47,241 bases of DNA, from positions 1 through 47,241 of the forward strand of contig VXPO01000106.1 in the NCBI GenBank assembly GCA_009839505.1, read 5' to 3'. The translations under genes and the position numbers were made by a program. The notes beneath the pieces were generated by a model. It ran no database searches and was not told where the DNA came from. It saw nothing but the letters and a program-made list of their open reading frames with translations. Every line of letters starts with the position of its first letter. Positions within the stretch are counted from its first letter, which is position 1. Below are positions 24,810-32,175 of the stretch, piece by piece. The DNA comes from Gammaproteobacteria bacterium (GTDB lineage Bacteria > Pseudomonadota > Gammaproteobacteria > Pseudomonadales > Azotimanducaceae).

Positions 24810-26936
24810 ATGTCCAACAACGCCGGGTCGCGTCGGCAACGATCCAGCGGTCGGTCAAGCCGTCGACCCACGCGGGTCTCGCCACGTGTCGTCCGGGAGA
24901 CGCTTACGGCCCTCGGCGACGTCAGCTGGTCCGAGTTGACCCGCCATCTGGGTCTGCGCCGAGGGCCCGAGTCCCGCAACCTGCGTCGGACGCTCGAAGG
25001 GCTCGTCGCCAGCGGCGATGTCGACGTATCGCGCAACGGACGCTATCGCCTTGCGGACGAGTCTGCGGACTCTGAAACGGGGTCGAAAGTTCCGTTCGAC
25101 GTGGTCGGTCGGGTGGCGGGTCGCGGCCGGGCGTGGTTCGTCGAACCCGTCGGTGCGGACTTCAAGGAGCGGATCGATCTCGTCGCCAAGCCGCAGGCAC
25201 CCATTGGCGCCATCGTCGAAGTGGAGGTCGTCGGCGTATCGGCCGATGGCTGGAGAGGTCGGGTCAAGCGCCTCGTCGAGTCCGGGGGCGAAGCCGCCCG
25301 CGCGGCCGAAGCGATGCTGGCAGCGCATCGGATTCCGCAGACTTGGCCTTTCGATCCGAAGAAGCTGAACGTTCCGAATTCGGTTCCGGCGGATGCGGCC
25401 CGCTCGCGTCAGGATCTGCGCAAGCTGCCCCTGGTGACCATAGACGGTGCGGATGCCCGCGACTTCGACGACGCGGTCTACGCCGAACCCCGGCGCGGGG
25501 GCGGGTGGCGCCTGGTCGTGGCGATCGCCGACGTCGCGCACTACGTCAAAGCCGGTTCGGCACTGGACCGCGAGGCACGCGAGCGGGGCAACAGCCTCTA
25601 TCTCCCGGATCGCGTCATCCCGATGCTTCCCGAAGCGCTGTCCAACGGCATCTGCTCGCTGGTGCCGCGACAGGATCGCCTGGCGATGGTCTGCGACATG
25701 CGTGTGTCGCGCCGGGGGCAAGTGTCCGGCCATCAGTTCCACGAGACCGTCATCCGCTCCCATGCTCGGCTGACCTACACCAAGGTGGGCGAGTTCCTCG
25801 ATGGCGGCAAGCTCGAAGTCGACCGTGCTGTCGCGGCTTCATTGCGGGCACTCCACGACGTGTACGGCGCGCTGCGGGACCGGCGCGACGAACGCGGCGC
25901 GCTGGACCTGGACACGCCCGAGCTGACGGTCGTTCTCCGCAAGGGGATGCCCACGGGAGTCCAACCCGTGGTACGCAACGATGCGCACCGGCTCATCGAG
26001 GAAGCGATGATCGCCGCCAACGTCGCCGCGGCGCAGCACCTCGAGAGGCGCAAGTCCGCCGGGCGCTCCATCCCACCGGTATACCGCGTACACGAGCCGC
26101 CTCCCGCGGACAAGCGCGAAGCGCTCGCCACGGCGCTTCGGCTGGTCGGCCAGAGCCTGCCGAGCGGTGTGGTCGAACCCGCGCAGTTGGCCGAGGTCGT
26201 CCGCCAAGCGCAGGCCAAGTCGTCGTGGCCGACGTGGATCTGGGAAGCCTTGGTGTTGCGGTCGCTGGCGCAAGCCCGCTACGAGCCGCGCCGGCTCGGT
26301 CACTTCGGCCTCGCGCTGCCATCCTATGCCCACTTCACCTCGCCGATCCGGCGTTACGCCGACCTCCTAGTACACCGCATGATCAAGGGTCAGGAAGTCT
26401 CCCTCGACGAACTCGACGCCGCGTCGGCGCATATCTCCATGACCGAGCGCCGCGCCGAGGACGTGGAGCGCGCGGTGGATGCCTGGCTGAAGTGCGTGCT
26501 GGCCGAACGCCATGTGGGCGAGACGTTTTCCGGCACGGTCGCGGCGGTGGTGGAGTTCGGGCTGTTCGTCGAGATCGACGGCTTGCACGTCCAAGGACTC
26601 GTACATATCTCCAAGCTCGGTCGCGACTATTACCACTACGTGCCGGAATCGATGTCCCTAGTGGCGGAACGCTCGGGAACGCGGTTCGCCCTAGCCGACC
26701 GTCTCGACGTGGTGATCGAAGAGGTATCGGTGGTCACGGGACGCATCGATCTGGCCCTCCGATGGAACAAACGCGAACGGAAGCGCAAGCGATCGGGCGC
26801 GGTTGGTCCATCGGAGGTCGGTGTGGCTGGGCCGGAGGCGAACCCGGCGCCCAGCGAAGCGAAGCGCCGGGACGGCTCTAGGGCGCCGGCGTCCCGCACC
26901 CGGCACGGCGGCGGAAGGCGGCGTCGAAGACGATGA
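24810..26936 (+). CDS. rnr: Ribonuclease R
   Basis: A 708-residue 3'-5' exoribonuclease of the RNB/RNase II family, able to degrade structured RNA and important in rRNA and tmRNA-linked quality control. Order: a basic N-terminus with a winged helix (about 25-85), cold-shock domains (about 90-190), the RNB catalytic core with metal-binding aspartates in 'DGADARDFDDAVY' (about 213-225), 'PSYAHFTSPIRRYADLLVHR' near 500, an S1 domain ('GETFSGTVAAVVEFGLFVEI'), and a Lys/Arg-rich tail. Somewhat shorter than E. coli RNase R (813). It overlaps rlmB by ATGA, giving the conserved rnr-rlmB pair. The start has no strong Shine-Dalgarno. Confidence 0.96.
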   Translation: MSNNAGSRRQRSSGRSSRRPTRVSPRVVRETLTALGDVSWSELTRHLGLRRGPESRNLRRTLEGLVASGDVDVSRNGRYRLADESADSETGSKVPFDVVGRVAGRGRAWFVEPVGADFKERIDLVAKPQAPIGAIVEVEVVGVSADGWRGRVKRLVESGGEAARAAEAMLAAHRIPQTWPFDPKKLNVPNSVPADAARSRQDLRKLPLVTIDGADARDFDDAVYAEPRRGGGWRLVVAIADVAHYVKAGSALDREARERGNSLYLPDRVIPMLPEALSNGICSLVPRQDRLAMVCDMRVSRRGQVSGHQFHETVIRSHARLTYTKVGEFLDGGKLEVDRAVAASLRALHDVYGALRDRRDERGALDLDTPELTVVLRKGMPTGVQPVVRNDAHRLIEEAMIAANVAAAQHLERRKSAGRSIPPVYRVHEPPPADKREALATALRLVGQSLPSGVVEPAQLAEVVRQAQAKSSWPTWIWEALVLRSLAQARYEPRRLGHFGLALPSYAHFTSPIRRYADLLVHRMIKGQEVSLDELDAASAHISMTERRAEDVERAVDAWLKCVLAERHVGETFSGTVAAVVEFGLFVEIDGLHVQGLVHISKLGRDYYHYVPESMSLVAERSGTRFALADRLDVVIEEVSVVTGRIDLALRWNKRERKRKRSGAVGPSEVGVAGPEANPAPSEAKRRDGSRAPASRTRHGGGRRRRRR

Positions 26937-27745
26937 GCACGCCGTTCCACGACCCTGATGTCGACTGGGTGTTCGGCATCCACGGCGTCCGTGCCCTGCT
27001 CGACACGCCCGATCAGGTTCGCCGTCTGCTCGTGGCCGAAGGTCGGCGCAGCCGGGAAGTGGAAGCCTTGGTGCGCTCGGCGCGGGACGCGGGTGTTCGG
27101 GTGGAACGTACACCCAAGCGTGCGCTCGACCGGCAGGTGCAGCGCGCCACGAGTCGGGATGGGACGCCGTCGGAAGAGGGATCTACGAACCACCAAGGCA
27201 TCGCCGCCGAACGCCACGCCTTCGCGCCGGCGTCGGAACGCGAACTCGAGAACCGCTGGCCATCGTTCGCGGATCCGTTGATCGTCGTGCTCGACGGCAT
27301 CAAGGATCCTCGCAACCTCGGCGCCTGTCTGCGTACGGCCGAGGCCGCGGGCGCGGCTGCGGTGCTGCTACCGAGACGAGGCTCGGCACCGTTGTCGAGC
27401 ACGACCGCGAAAGCCGCCAGCGGGGCTATGGAGCGTCTGTTCATCGTCGAGGTGGCAAACCTCGCACGGCGGCTGCAGTGGCTCCGCGATCAGGGCGTCT
27501 GGCTAACTGGGGGAATCAGCGACGACAGCGGCGTCGCGCACACCGGGGTCGACTACCGGGGATCCTGCGCGATCATCGTCGGCGGCGAAGCCAGGGGGCT
27601 GCGTCGCCTGACCCGCGAGCACTGCGACCATCTCGTGCGCATTCCCATGGCCGGCGCGACGCAGAGCCTCAATGTATCCGTGGCCCTGGGCGTGCTGCTG
27701 TTCGAAGCGCGCCGACAGCGCGCGCTTTCGATCGGAACAGGATGA
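26933..27745 (+). CDS. rlmB: 23S rRNA (Gm2251) 2'-O-methyltransferase RlmB
   Basis: A 270-residue SpoU-family methyltransferase. The N-terminal substrate-binding domain starts 'WVFGIHGVRALLDTP'. The C-terminal SPOUT knot shows motif 1 'DPRNLGACLRTAEAAGA', motif 2 'IIVGGEARGLRRL' and motif 3 'IPMAGATQSLNVSVA'. Motif 2 usually reads G-x-E-G/x-x-G, so the Ala-Arg here is a mild variant. An inserted Glu/Ser-rich linker near residues 75-105 separates the two domains and is longer than usual. The gene is coupled by ATGA overlaps to rnr upstream and to the PhyH gene downstream. Confidence 0.93.
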   Translation: MSTPFHDPDVDWVFGIHGVRALLDTPDQVRRLLVAEGRRSREVEALVRSARDAGVRVERTPKRALDRQVQRATSRDGTPSEEGSTNHQGIAAERHAFAPASERELENRWPSFADPLIVVLDGIKDPRNLGACLRTAEAAGAAAVLLPRRGSAPLSSTTAKAASGAMERLFIVEVANLARRLQWLRDQGVWLTGGISDDSGVAHTGVDYRGSCAIIVGGEARGLRRLTREHCDHLVRIPMAGATQSLNVSVALGVLLFEARRQRALSIGTG

Positions 27746-28524
27746 TGGACGTTCGCGAGACATCCCCTCGTTTCTACAAGACATCCCCTCGTCTCTACGA
27801 GACGTTCGCTCGCCAAGGGTTCGTCGACCTAGGCCAGGCGCTCGACGCCTCGGAGGTCGAGCACTTCCGCGCCCTGTTCGAAGCCGACCGGCGGGACTAT
27901 CCCTATTTCTGGCATCCCTACGGCCACCACCAGGAGGCCAACTACGACGCCTTGATAACCACCCCGGCGTTCGACGGCCTGATCCGCCATCCTCGATTGC
28001 TGGCGGTGATCGAGACGTTGATGGGCGGCCCCGTGTGTTTTGGCGAAATCGGCCTGCGCCGGATGCCCGCCTACGACGGCGAGCCGAATCAGCAATGGCA
28101 TCGCGACCGGGCTCATTGGAACGACCATCCACTGCGCCTGGACTACCTGCAGCTCATGGTCTACCTGAGCGACGTCGACGAGACCACGCACTGCTTCTCG
28201 CTGTCGCCGGAGTCCATCGACGAACCGGTCCTGACCGACAGCGCCGCACAGTTGCAGCGTGGCGTGTACGACCTTCACGGCCCGGCGGGCACTTGCGCGA
28301 TCTGCAACGCCGCCGTTCTGCACACGGCCACCACACGCCCGACTGCCACCGAACGCCAGACCGTGCAGATCTACTACGGCCACCGGCACCGCGCACCGCT
28401 GGCCAACGACTCGGCTGTTCCCGCGACCCTGTGGCGGGACCACGAAGACGACGAGACCCGTGGGTTCTACGGGGTTCTGAACGAGCGCACGCGCCTCATG
28501 ACCGCGGCGTTTCCCAACACGTAA
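27742..28524 (+). CDS. Phytanoyl-CoA dioxygenase (PhyH) family protein
   Basis: A 260-residue Fe(II)/2-oxoglutarate dioxygenase of the PhyH family. The facial triad is His120 and Asp122 in 'QQWHRDRAHW' and His194 in 'VLHTATTRP', with Arg199 or a nearby Arg for 2-oxoglutarate. The start ATG overlaps the rlmB stop as ATGA, with a weak GGAACAGG before it. It is unusual in this spot, between rlmB and rpsF, so it is probably a lineage-specific insertion that rides on the rnr-rlmB transcript. The N-terminus carries a duplicated 7-residue unit (TSPRFYK/TSPRLYE). Family substrates range from phytanoyl-CoA to ectoine and small natural products; the substrate here is unknown. Confidence 0.87.
   Translation: MMDVRETSPRFYKTSPRLYETFARQGFVDLGQALDASEVEHFRALFEADRRDYPYFWHPYGHHQEANYDALITTPAFDGLIRHPRLLAVIETLMGGPVCFGEIGLRRMPAYDGEPNQQWHRDRAHWNDHPLRLDYLQLMVYLSDVDETTHCFSLSPESIDEPVLTDSAAQLQRGVYDLHGPAGTCAICNAAVLHTATTRPTATERQTVQIYYGHRHRAPLANDSAVPATLWRDHEDDETRGFYGVLNERTRLMTAAFPNT
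27759..27800 (+). repeat. In-gene tandem duplication, 2 x 21 bp
   Basis: Two adjacent 21-bp units, each beginning GACATCCCCTCGT and differing at two positions, encode TSPRFYK and TSPRLYE at the N-terminus of the PhyH protein. The length is in frame. It is a replication-slippage type repeat. Confidence 0.85.
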
Positions 28525-28541
28525 GCGGGCGGGCGACAGAT

Positions 28542-28940
28542 CTATCGAGGCGGCGCAACAAAGTCACAGCCAGGCCCCGTTGCACGGCTGAGTTTTCGAT
28601 CCAGCGTTGCGAGAGGGCAGTCGAACCCCTCCGCCATGGCGACATACCAAGCGTCGTAGCTGCTCAGGTTTCCACGCAACTCCCAAACGCGCGCGGCAAA
28701 AGGCGCAAACGCAAACAACTCCAGGTCCAGCCGCAGCATGTCCCTGTGCGCACCGGTTGCCTCCGGTGGGGAAATCTCTCCGTTGCGCTCCAGACGCCGC
28801 AAGACGTTGCTGATCTCCACAAGCACCAGTTCGGGAGCAGTCAGAGAGCCTTCGGCGATCACCGACTCCGCCCACTGGCCCTCGACCCCCGAATCCACAA
28901 GCGCCGCAACAAGCACGGACGCATCGACAACCAACGTCAC
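28542..28940 (-). CDS. vapC: VapC-type PIN-domain toxin
   Basis: A 132-residue PIN-domain ribonuclease. The acidic metal-binding set is visible: Asp6 ('VVDASVL'), Glu42 ('LVEISNVL'), Asp96 ('SSYDAWYVAMAE') and Asp114 ('LATLDRKL'). VapC toxins cut tRNA or rRNA in the absence of their antitoxin. The start is GTG at 28940, overlapping the antitoxin stop (GTGA). It converges on the PhyH gene with a 17-bp gap and no visible terminator. The symbol is by family. Confidence 0.9.
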   Translation of the reverse strand: MTLVVDASVLVAALVDSGVEGQWAESVIAEGSLTAPELVLVEISNVLRRLERNGEISPPEATGAHRDMLRLDLELFAFAPFAARVWELRGNLSSYDAWYVAMAEGFDCPLATLDRKLSRATGPGCDFVAPPR

Positions 28941-29173
28941 TTCCGATCCGAATCCCGGGCACGCAGAATACTGGCGGCGGGAACACGCGTTCCCGCTGAC
29001 TCCTTGCGGTCACGAACGCTGTGCAGCCATTCGGCCGGCGATGGCCGGGACGCGATTCGTTCCAATTCGCAGCGCAGGAACTCCTGCATGGACTGCCGCC
29101 GAAGCGCGGCTCGTGCAGCGAGATGGTCGCGCACTTCCTCGGGTACGCCGCGTATGGTTAGTTGAACAGTCAT
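28937..29173 (-). CDS. vapB: FitA/VapB-type ribbon-helix-helix antitoxin
   Basis: A 78-residue antitoxin beginning 'MTVQLTIRGVPEEVRDHLAA', a ribbon-helix-helix pattern of the FitA/VapB class, with 'RQSMQEFLRCELERIAS' as the second helix. The C-terminus is Arg/Ser-rich and would occupy the toxin active site. I use the ATG at 29173; an upstream TTG (29203) would place the operator inside the gene. There is no Shine-Dalgarno, but a CATAAT hexamer ends 6 nt before the ATG, so the mRNA may be leaderless. A 9-bp inverted repeat starts directly at the base before the ATG. Confidence 0.82.
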   Translation of the reverse strand: MTVQLTIRGVPEEVRDHLAARAALRRQSMQEFLRCELERIASRPSPAEWLHSVRDRKESAGTRVPAASILRARDSDRK

Positions 29174-29210
29174 GAACGCATTATGCCATACGTGAAAGCA
29201 CAATGCGTTC
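29174..29210 (-). promoter_or_regulatory. vapBC operator and -10 box
   Basis: A perfect 9-bp inverted repeat GAACGCATT (29174-29182) / AATGCGTTC (29202-29210) with a 19-bp spacer. Its proximal half overlaps the minus-strand extended -10 TGGCATAAT (CATAAT at 29180-29185). This layout suits autorepression by VapB/VapBC. Confidence 0.7.
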
Positions 29211-29245
29211 GTCAGGCCCGTGGGCCCGTCCGTTGTTCAAGTGGA

Positions 29246-29268
29246 CATGTCGACCGACATGCTACAAT
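29246..29268 (+). promoter_or_regulatory. Probable rpsF operon promoter with overlapping dyad
   Basis: TACAAT (29263-29268) preceded by TGC makes an extended -10. Just upstream is a 7-bp perfect inverted repeat CATGTCG-AC-CGACATG (29246-29261). It gives a leader of about 110 nt before rpsF. The -35 is weak (TGGACA at poor spacing). Confidence 0.5.
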
Positions 29269-29384
29269 CCGCTTCCCGCGTCGGTCGAACCGGCGCGGCG
29301 TTGAAATCGACTCCTTGCTTCACGCTGGCCGACAAGGCGGAGCGGAAGCCAAGACCGAAAGGCAAGACCGAAAGGAGAGTAACC

Positions 29385-29876
29385 ATGCGACATTACGAAG
29401 TCGTAATCATGGTGCACCGCGATCATTCCGATCAGGTGCCCGGCATGATCGAACGCTATCGCGCGTTGATCGCACGCGGCAATGGCACCGTCCACCGCGT
29501 GGAGGACTGGGGCCGGCGCCAACTCGCGTATCCCGTTGCCAAGATCCACAAGGCCCACTACGTGTTGATGAACATCGAGGTGGAGAAGGAGACCTTGGCC
29601 GAACTGGAGAGCGCGTTCCGGTTCAATGACGCGGTGCTGCGCAATCTCGTCATCCGCCGGCAGCAAGCCGACACCGGTACCTCGAAGATCTACGAAGAGG
29701 AAATGCGGGAACAGGAAAAGGAGCGCGAGCGCGAGCGACGCAGGGATGAGGAGGTCCGCGCCCGGGTCGCTCGTCGGGAGCGTGAGAGCGAAGCGAACGC
29801 CACGGACGAAGCCCCGACGGAGCCGCAACCCGCCGAGCAACCCGCCGAGCAACCCGCCGAAGTGGAGGCCGACTAA
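29385..29876 (+). CDS. rpsF: 30S ribosomal protein S6
   Basis: Ribosomal protein S6, which binds the central domain of 16S rRNA together with S18. The core '[20 protein letters not shown]' and '[20 protein letters not shown]' are unmistakable. At 163 residues it is longer than the E. coli protein (131-135). The extra part is a charged helix rich in Glu/Arg (about 103-135) and an acidic Pro/Ala/Glu tail with repeated 'AEQP'. The start is set by AAGGAG upstream. It overlaps rpsR by one base (TAATG). Two 12-bp copies of AAGACCGAAAGG lie directly before the start (29351-29375), the second merging with the Shine-Dalgarno. Confidence 0.95.
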   Translation: MRHYEVVIMVHRDHSDQVPGMIERYRALIARGNGTVHRVEDWGRRQLAYPVAKIHKAHYVLMNIEVEKETLAELESAFRFNDAVLRNLVIRRQQADTGTSKIYEEEMREQEKERERERRRDEEVRARVARRERESEANATDEAPTEPQPAEQPAEQPAEVEAD

Positions 29877-30103
29877 TGGCACGCCGATTCGGACGCAAGC
29901 GTTACTGTCGGTTCACGGCGGAGGGCATCAAGGAGATCGACTACAAGGATCTCGACCTGTTGAAGCAGTACGTCACCGAGACCGGCAAGATCGTCCCCAG
30001 CCGGATCACAGGCACTAGCGCCAGGTACCAGCGCCAACTGGCAACCGCCGTGAAGCGTGCCCGGTACCTGGCACTCCTGCCGTACACCGACCAGCACAAG
30101 TAG
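29876..30103 (+). CDS. rpsR: 30S ribosomal protein S18
   Basis: A 75-residue S18 with the conserved '[20 protein letters not shown]' and '[20 protein letters not shown]' segments. S18 forms a heterodimer with S6 on 16S rRNA. The start overlaps the rpsF stop (TAATG), so translation is coupled. No priB gene stands between rpsF and rpsR, unlike in enterobacteria. Confidence 0.96.
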   Translation: MARRFGRKRYCRFTAEGIKEIDYKDLDLLKQYVTETGKIVPSRITGTSARYQRQLATAVKRARYLALLPYTDQHK

Positions 30104-30109
30104 CCGCCG

Positions 30110-30556
30110 ATGCACGTCATCCTGCTCGAACGCGTAACCAACGTCGGCGACCTCGGCCAGGAGGTTTCCGTCAAGAACGGTTTCGCCCGCAACTACCTAA
30201 TCCCGACCGGCAAGGCGGTACGCGCCACCGCGGATAACCGCAAGGTGTTCGAAGACCGTCGCGCGGAACTCGAACATGCCGCAAGCGCCAAGCTCACCGA
30301 AGCGGGAGACCGGGCCGAGAAGCTCGTCGATCAACGGATTACCATTGTCGCCCGCGCCAGTGACGAAGGTCGGCTTTACGGCTCCGTCGGACCGCAGGAG
30401 ATAGCCCGCGCGCTGACCGATGCGGTGCTGCCGGTGGCGAAGAGCGAGATCCGCATGCCGGACGGCGTGATCCGGGACGTCGGCGAACACCAAGTGGACG
30501 TGCAGTTCCACGCCGACGTCACCCAGTCCATCGAAGTCGAGGTGGTTGCCGAGTAG
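30110..30556 (+). CDS. rplI: 50S ribosomal protein L9
   Basis: A 148-residue L9. The N-terminal domain starts 'MHVILLERVTNVGDLGQEVS' followed by 'VKNGFARNYLIPTGKA', the rRNA-binding signature; then the long connecting helix (about 42-75) and the C-terminal domain ('GRLYGSVGPQEIARAL'). L9 binds 23S rRNA near the L1 stalk. It is 6 bp after rpsR and ends the ribosomal block. A 188-bp gap follows before dnaB. Confidence 0.96.
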   Translation: MHVILLERVTNVGDLGQEVSVKNGFARNYLIPTGKAVRATADNRKVFEDRRAELEHAASAKLTEAGDRAEKLVDQRITIVARASDEGRLYGSVGPQEIARALTDAVLPVAKSEIRMPDGVIRDVGEHQVDVQFHADVTQSIEVEVVAE

Positions 30557-30572
30557 GCGTAGCGCACAACTT

Positions 30573-30635
30573 CTCCACAGGAAACATGCACAAGGAAGTG
30601 CACCTATCAACAAGAAACTATTTTCCTCCACAGGA
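30573..30635 (+). repeat. Direct repeat CTCCACAGGA upstream of dnaB (DnaA-box-like)
   Basis: CTCCACAGGA occurs at 30573-30582 and 30626-30635 in the rplI-dnaB gap. The first lies in TTCTCCACA, one mismatch from the DnaA box TTATCCACA; the second in TCCTCCACA, two mismatches. Between them is a small dyad TGCAC-AAGGAA-GTGCA (30587-30602). Confidence 0.45.
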
Positions 30636-30744
30636 TCCTGAAGGAGGGACTCACGGCATTTCCAATCGTTCGTCGCTTGACGGCTGGGGCCAGCGGGCGA
30701 AACTCTTTCGTTCAACCGCACACCGCGACTAAACGCCTACGAAG

Positions 30745-32175
30745 ATGGCCGAACCCGCTCCCGTACCGTCCCCGTCCGACCGCCTGAAGACCCCGCCGCA
30801 CTCCAATGAAGCCGAGCAGTCCCTCCTCGGGGGGCTCATGCTCGACGAGCAAGCCTGGGACAGGGTCGCCGACAAGGTGACCGCGGCGGACTTCTACTTC
30901 CCGCAGCATCGCATCATCTTCGAGGTGATGTCGGCGCTCGCCAACGAGAACAAACCGCTCGACATCGTGACCGTCTCCGGCGCCATGTCGTCCCGGGCGA
31001 TCCTCGACCGGGCGGGCGGCAACGCCTATCTCGCGGAACTGGTCGACCGCACCGTCGGCACGTCGAACATCGTGAGCTACGCGGAGATCGTCAAGGACCG
31101 TTCCACGCTGCGGCAACTCATCCGCGTCGCCAGCGAGATCTCCGAATCAGCGTTCCTGCCGGAAGGCCGGGCGAGCACCGACGTGCTGGACACGGCCGAA
31201 CAGATGGTGTTCGAGATCGGCGAAGACCGCATCAAGGAATCGGGTCCTCAACTCGTCGGCCCATTGGTCGATGCGGCCTACAACAAGATCGACTCCCTGG
31301 CCGGGATGAAGAACCCCGTCACCGGCTTGGCGACCGGCTTCGTCGATCTCGACCGCAAGACCGCGGGACTGCAGAAATCCGACCTCATCATCATCGCCGC
31401 GCGACCATCCATGGGCAAGACCGCGTTGATGGTGAACATGGCGGAACATGTGGTCATGGACGGCGAAGGCGATCCGGGGGCGGTACTGATCTTCTCGATG
31501 GAGCAGCCGGCCGATCAGTTGGTCATGAGGATGTTGTCGTCTCTCGGCCAGATCGATCAGACCGCCATGCGGTGGGGGAACATGTCAGACAAGGATTGGC
31601 GGGATTTCGACTCCGCTCGCATCCTGCTGAAGGACAAGCCGCTATACATCGACGACACCGCCGCGCTGACGCCCAACGATCTCCGTGCCCGGGCGCGACG
31701 TGTCAAGCGCGAGGCGAACGGCCTGAAGATGATCATGGTGGACTACCTGCAGCTCATGCGCCCTTCCCGGGAACAGGACAACCGCACCAGCGAGATCTCC
31801 GAAATCTCCCGATCCTTGAAGGCGATCGCCAAGGAGATGGACTGTCCCCTGGTGGCCTGCTCGCAGCTCAACCGCAGCGTGGAGAGCCGCAACGACAAGC
31901 GGCCCTACATGTCCGACCTCAGGGAGTCCGGCGCCATCGAGCAGGATGCCGATGTCATCCTGTTCATCTACCGCGACGAGGTCTACAACCCCGAGTCCGA
32001 GGACAAGGGTCTCGCCGAGATCATCATCGGCAAGCAGCGCAACGGTCCCATCGGCACGATCAAGCTCACATTCACGCCCAACCTGACCAAATTCGACAAC
32101 CACCAGGACGAGGGCAGGTACGATCCGGACCAGATGCCTCCTGCCGGATACGAACCCGACTTCGATCCGGACTGA
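30745..32175 (+). CDS. dnaB: Replicative DNA helicase DnaB
   Basis: A 476-residue hexameric helicase that unwinds DNA at the fork with 5'-3' polarity. The N-terminal domain carries 'PPHSNEAEQSLLGGLMLDEQ'. The RecA-like C-terminal domain has the Walker A 'ARPSMGKTALMVNMAE', Walker B 'GLKMIMVDYLQLM' and 'RESGAIEQDADVILFIYRDE'. Slightly longer than E. coli DnaB (471). It ends with a Pro/Asp-rich tail and overlaps radA by one base (TGATG). The rpsF-rpsR-rplI-dnaB-radA order is conserved; an alr gene, often between dnaB and radA, is absent. Confidence 0.97.
   Translation: MAEPAPVPSPSDRLKTPPHSNEAEQSLLGGLMLDEQAWDRVADKVTAADFYFPQHRIIFEVMSALANENKPLDIVTVSGAMSSRAILDRAGGNAYLAELVDRTVGTSNIVSYAEIVKDRSTLRQLIRVASEISESAFLPEGRASTDVLDTAEQMVFEIGEDRIKESGPQLVGPLVDAAYNKIDSLAGMKNPVTGLATGFVDLDRKTAGLQKSDLIIIAARPSMGKTALMVNMAEHVVMDGEGDPGAVLIFSMEQPADQLVMRMLSSLGQIDQTAMRWGNMSDKDWRDFDSARILLKDKPLYIDDTAALTPNDLRARARRVKREANGLKMIMVDYLQLMRPSREQDNRTSEISEISRSLKAIAKEMDCPLVACSQLNRSVESRNDKRPYMSDLRESGAIEQDADVILFIYRDEVYNPESEDKGLAEIIIGKQRNGPIGTIKLTFTPNLTKFDNHQDEGRYDPDQMPPAGYEPDFDPD

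Noticed and set aside
30557-30744. Possible origin of replication beside dnaB
   Set aside because: Only two weak DnaA-like boxes, no AT-rich unwinding region, and no dnaA, dnaN or gyrB in the window.
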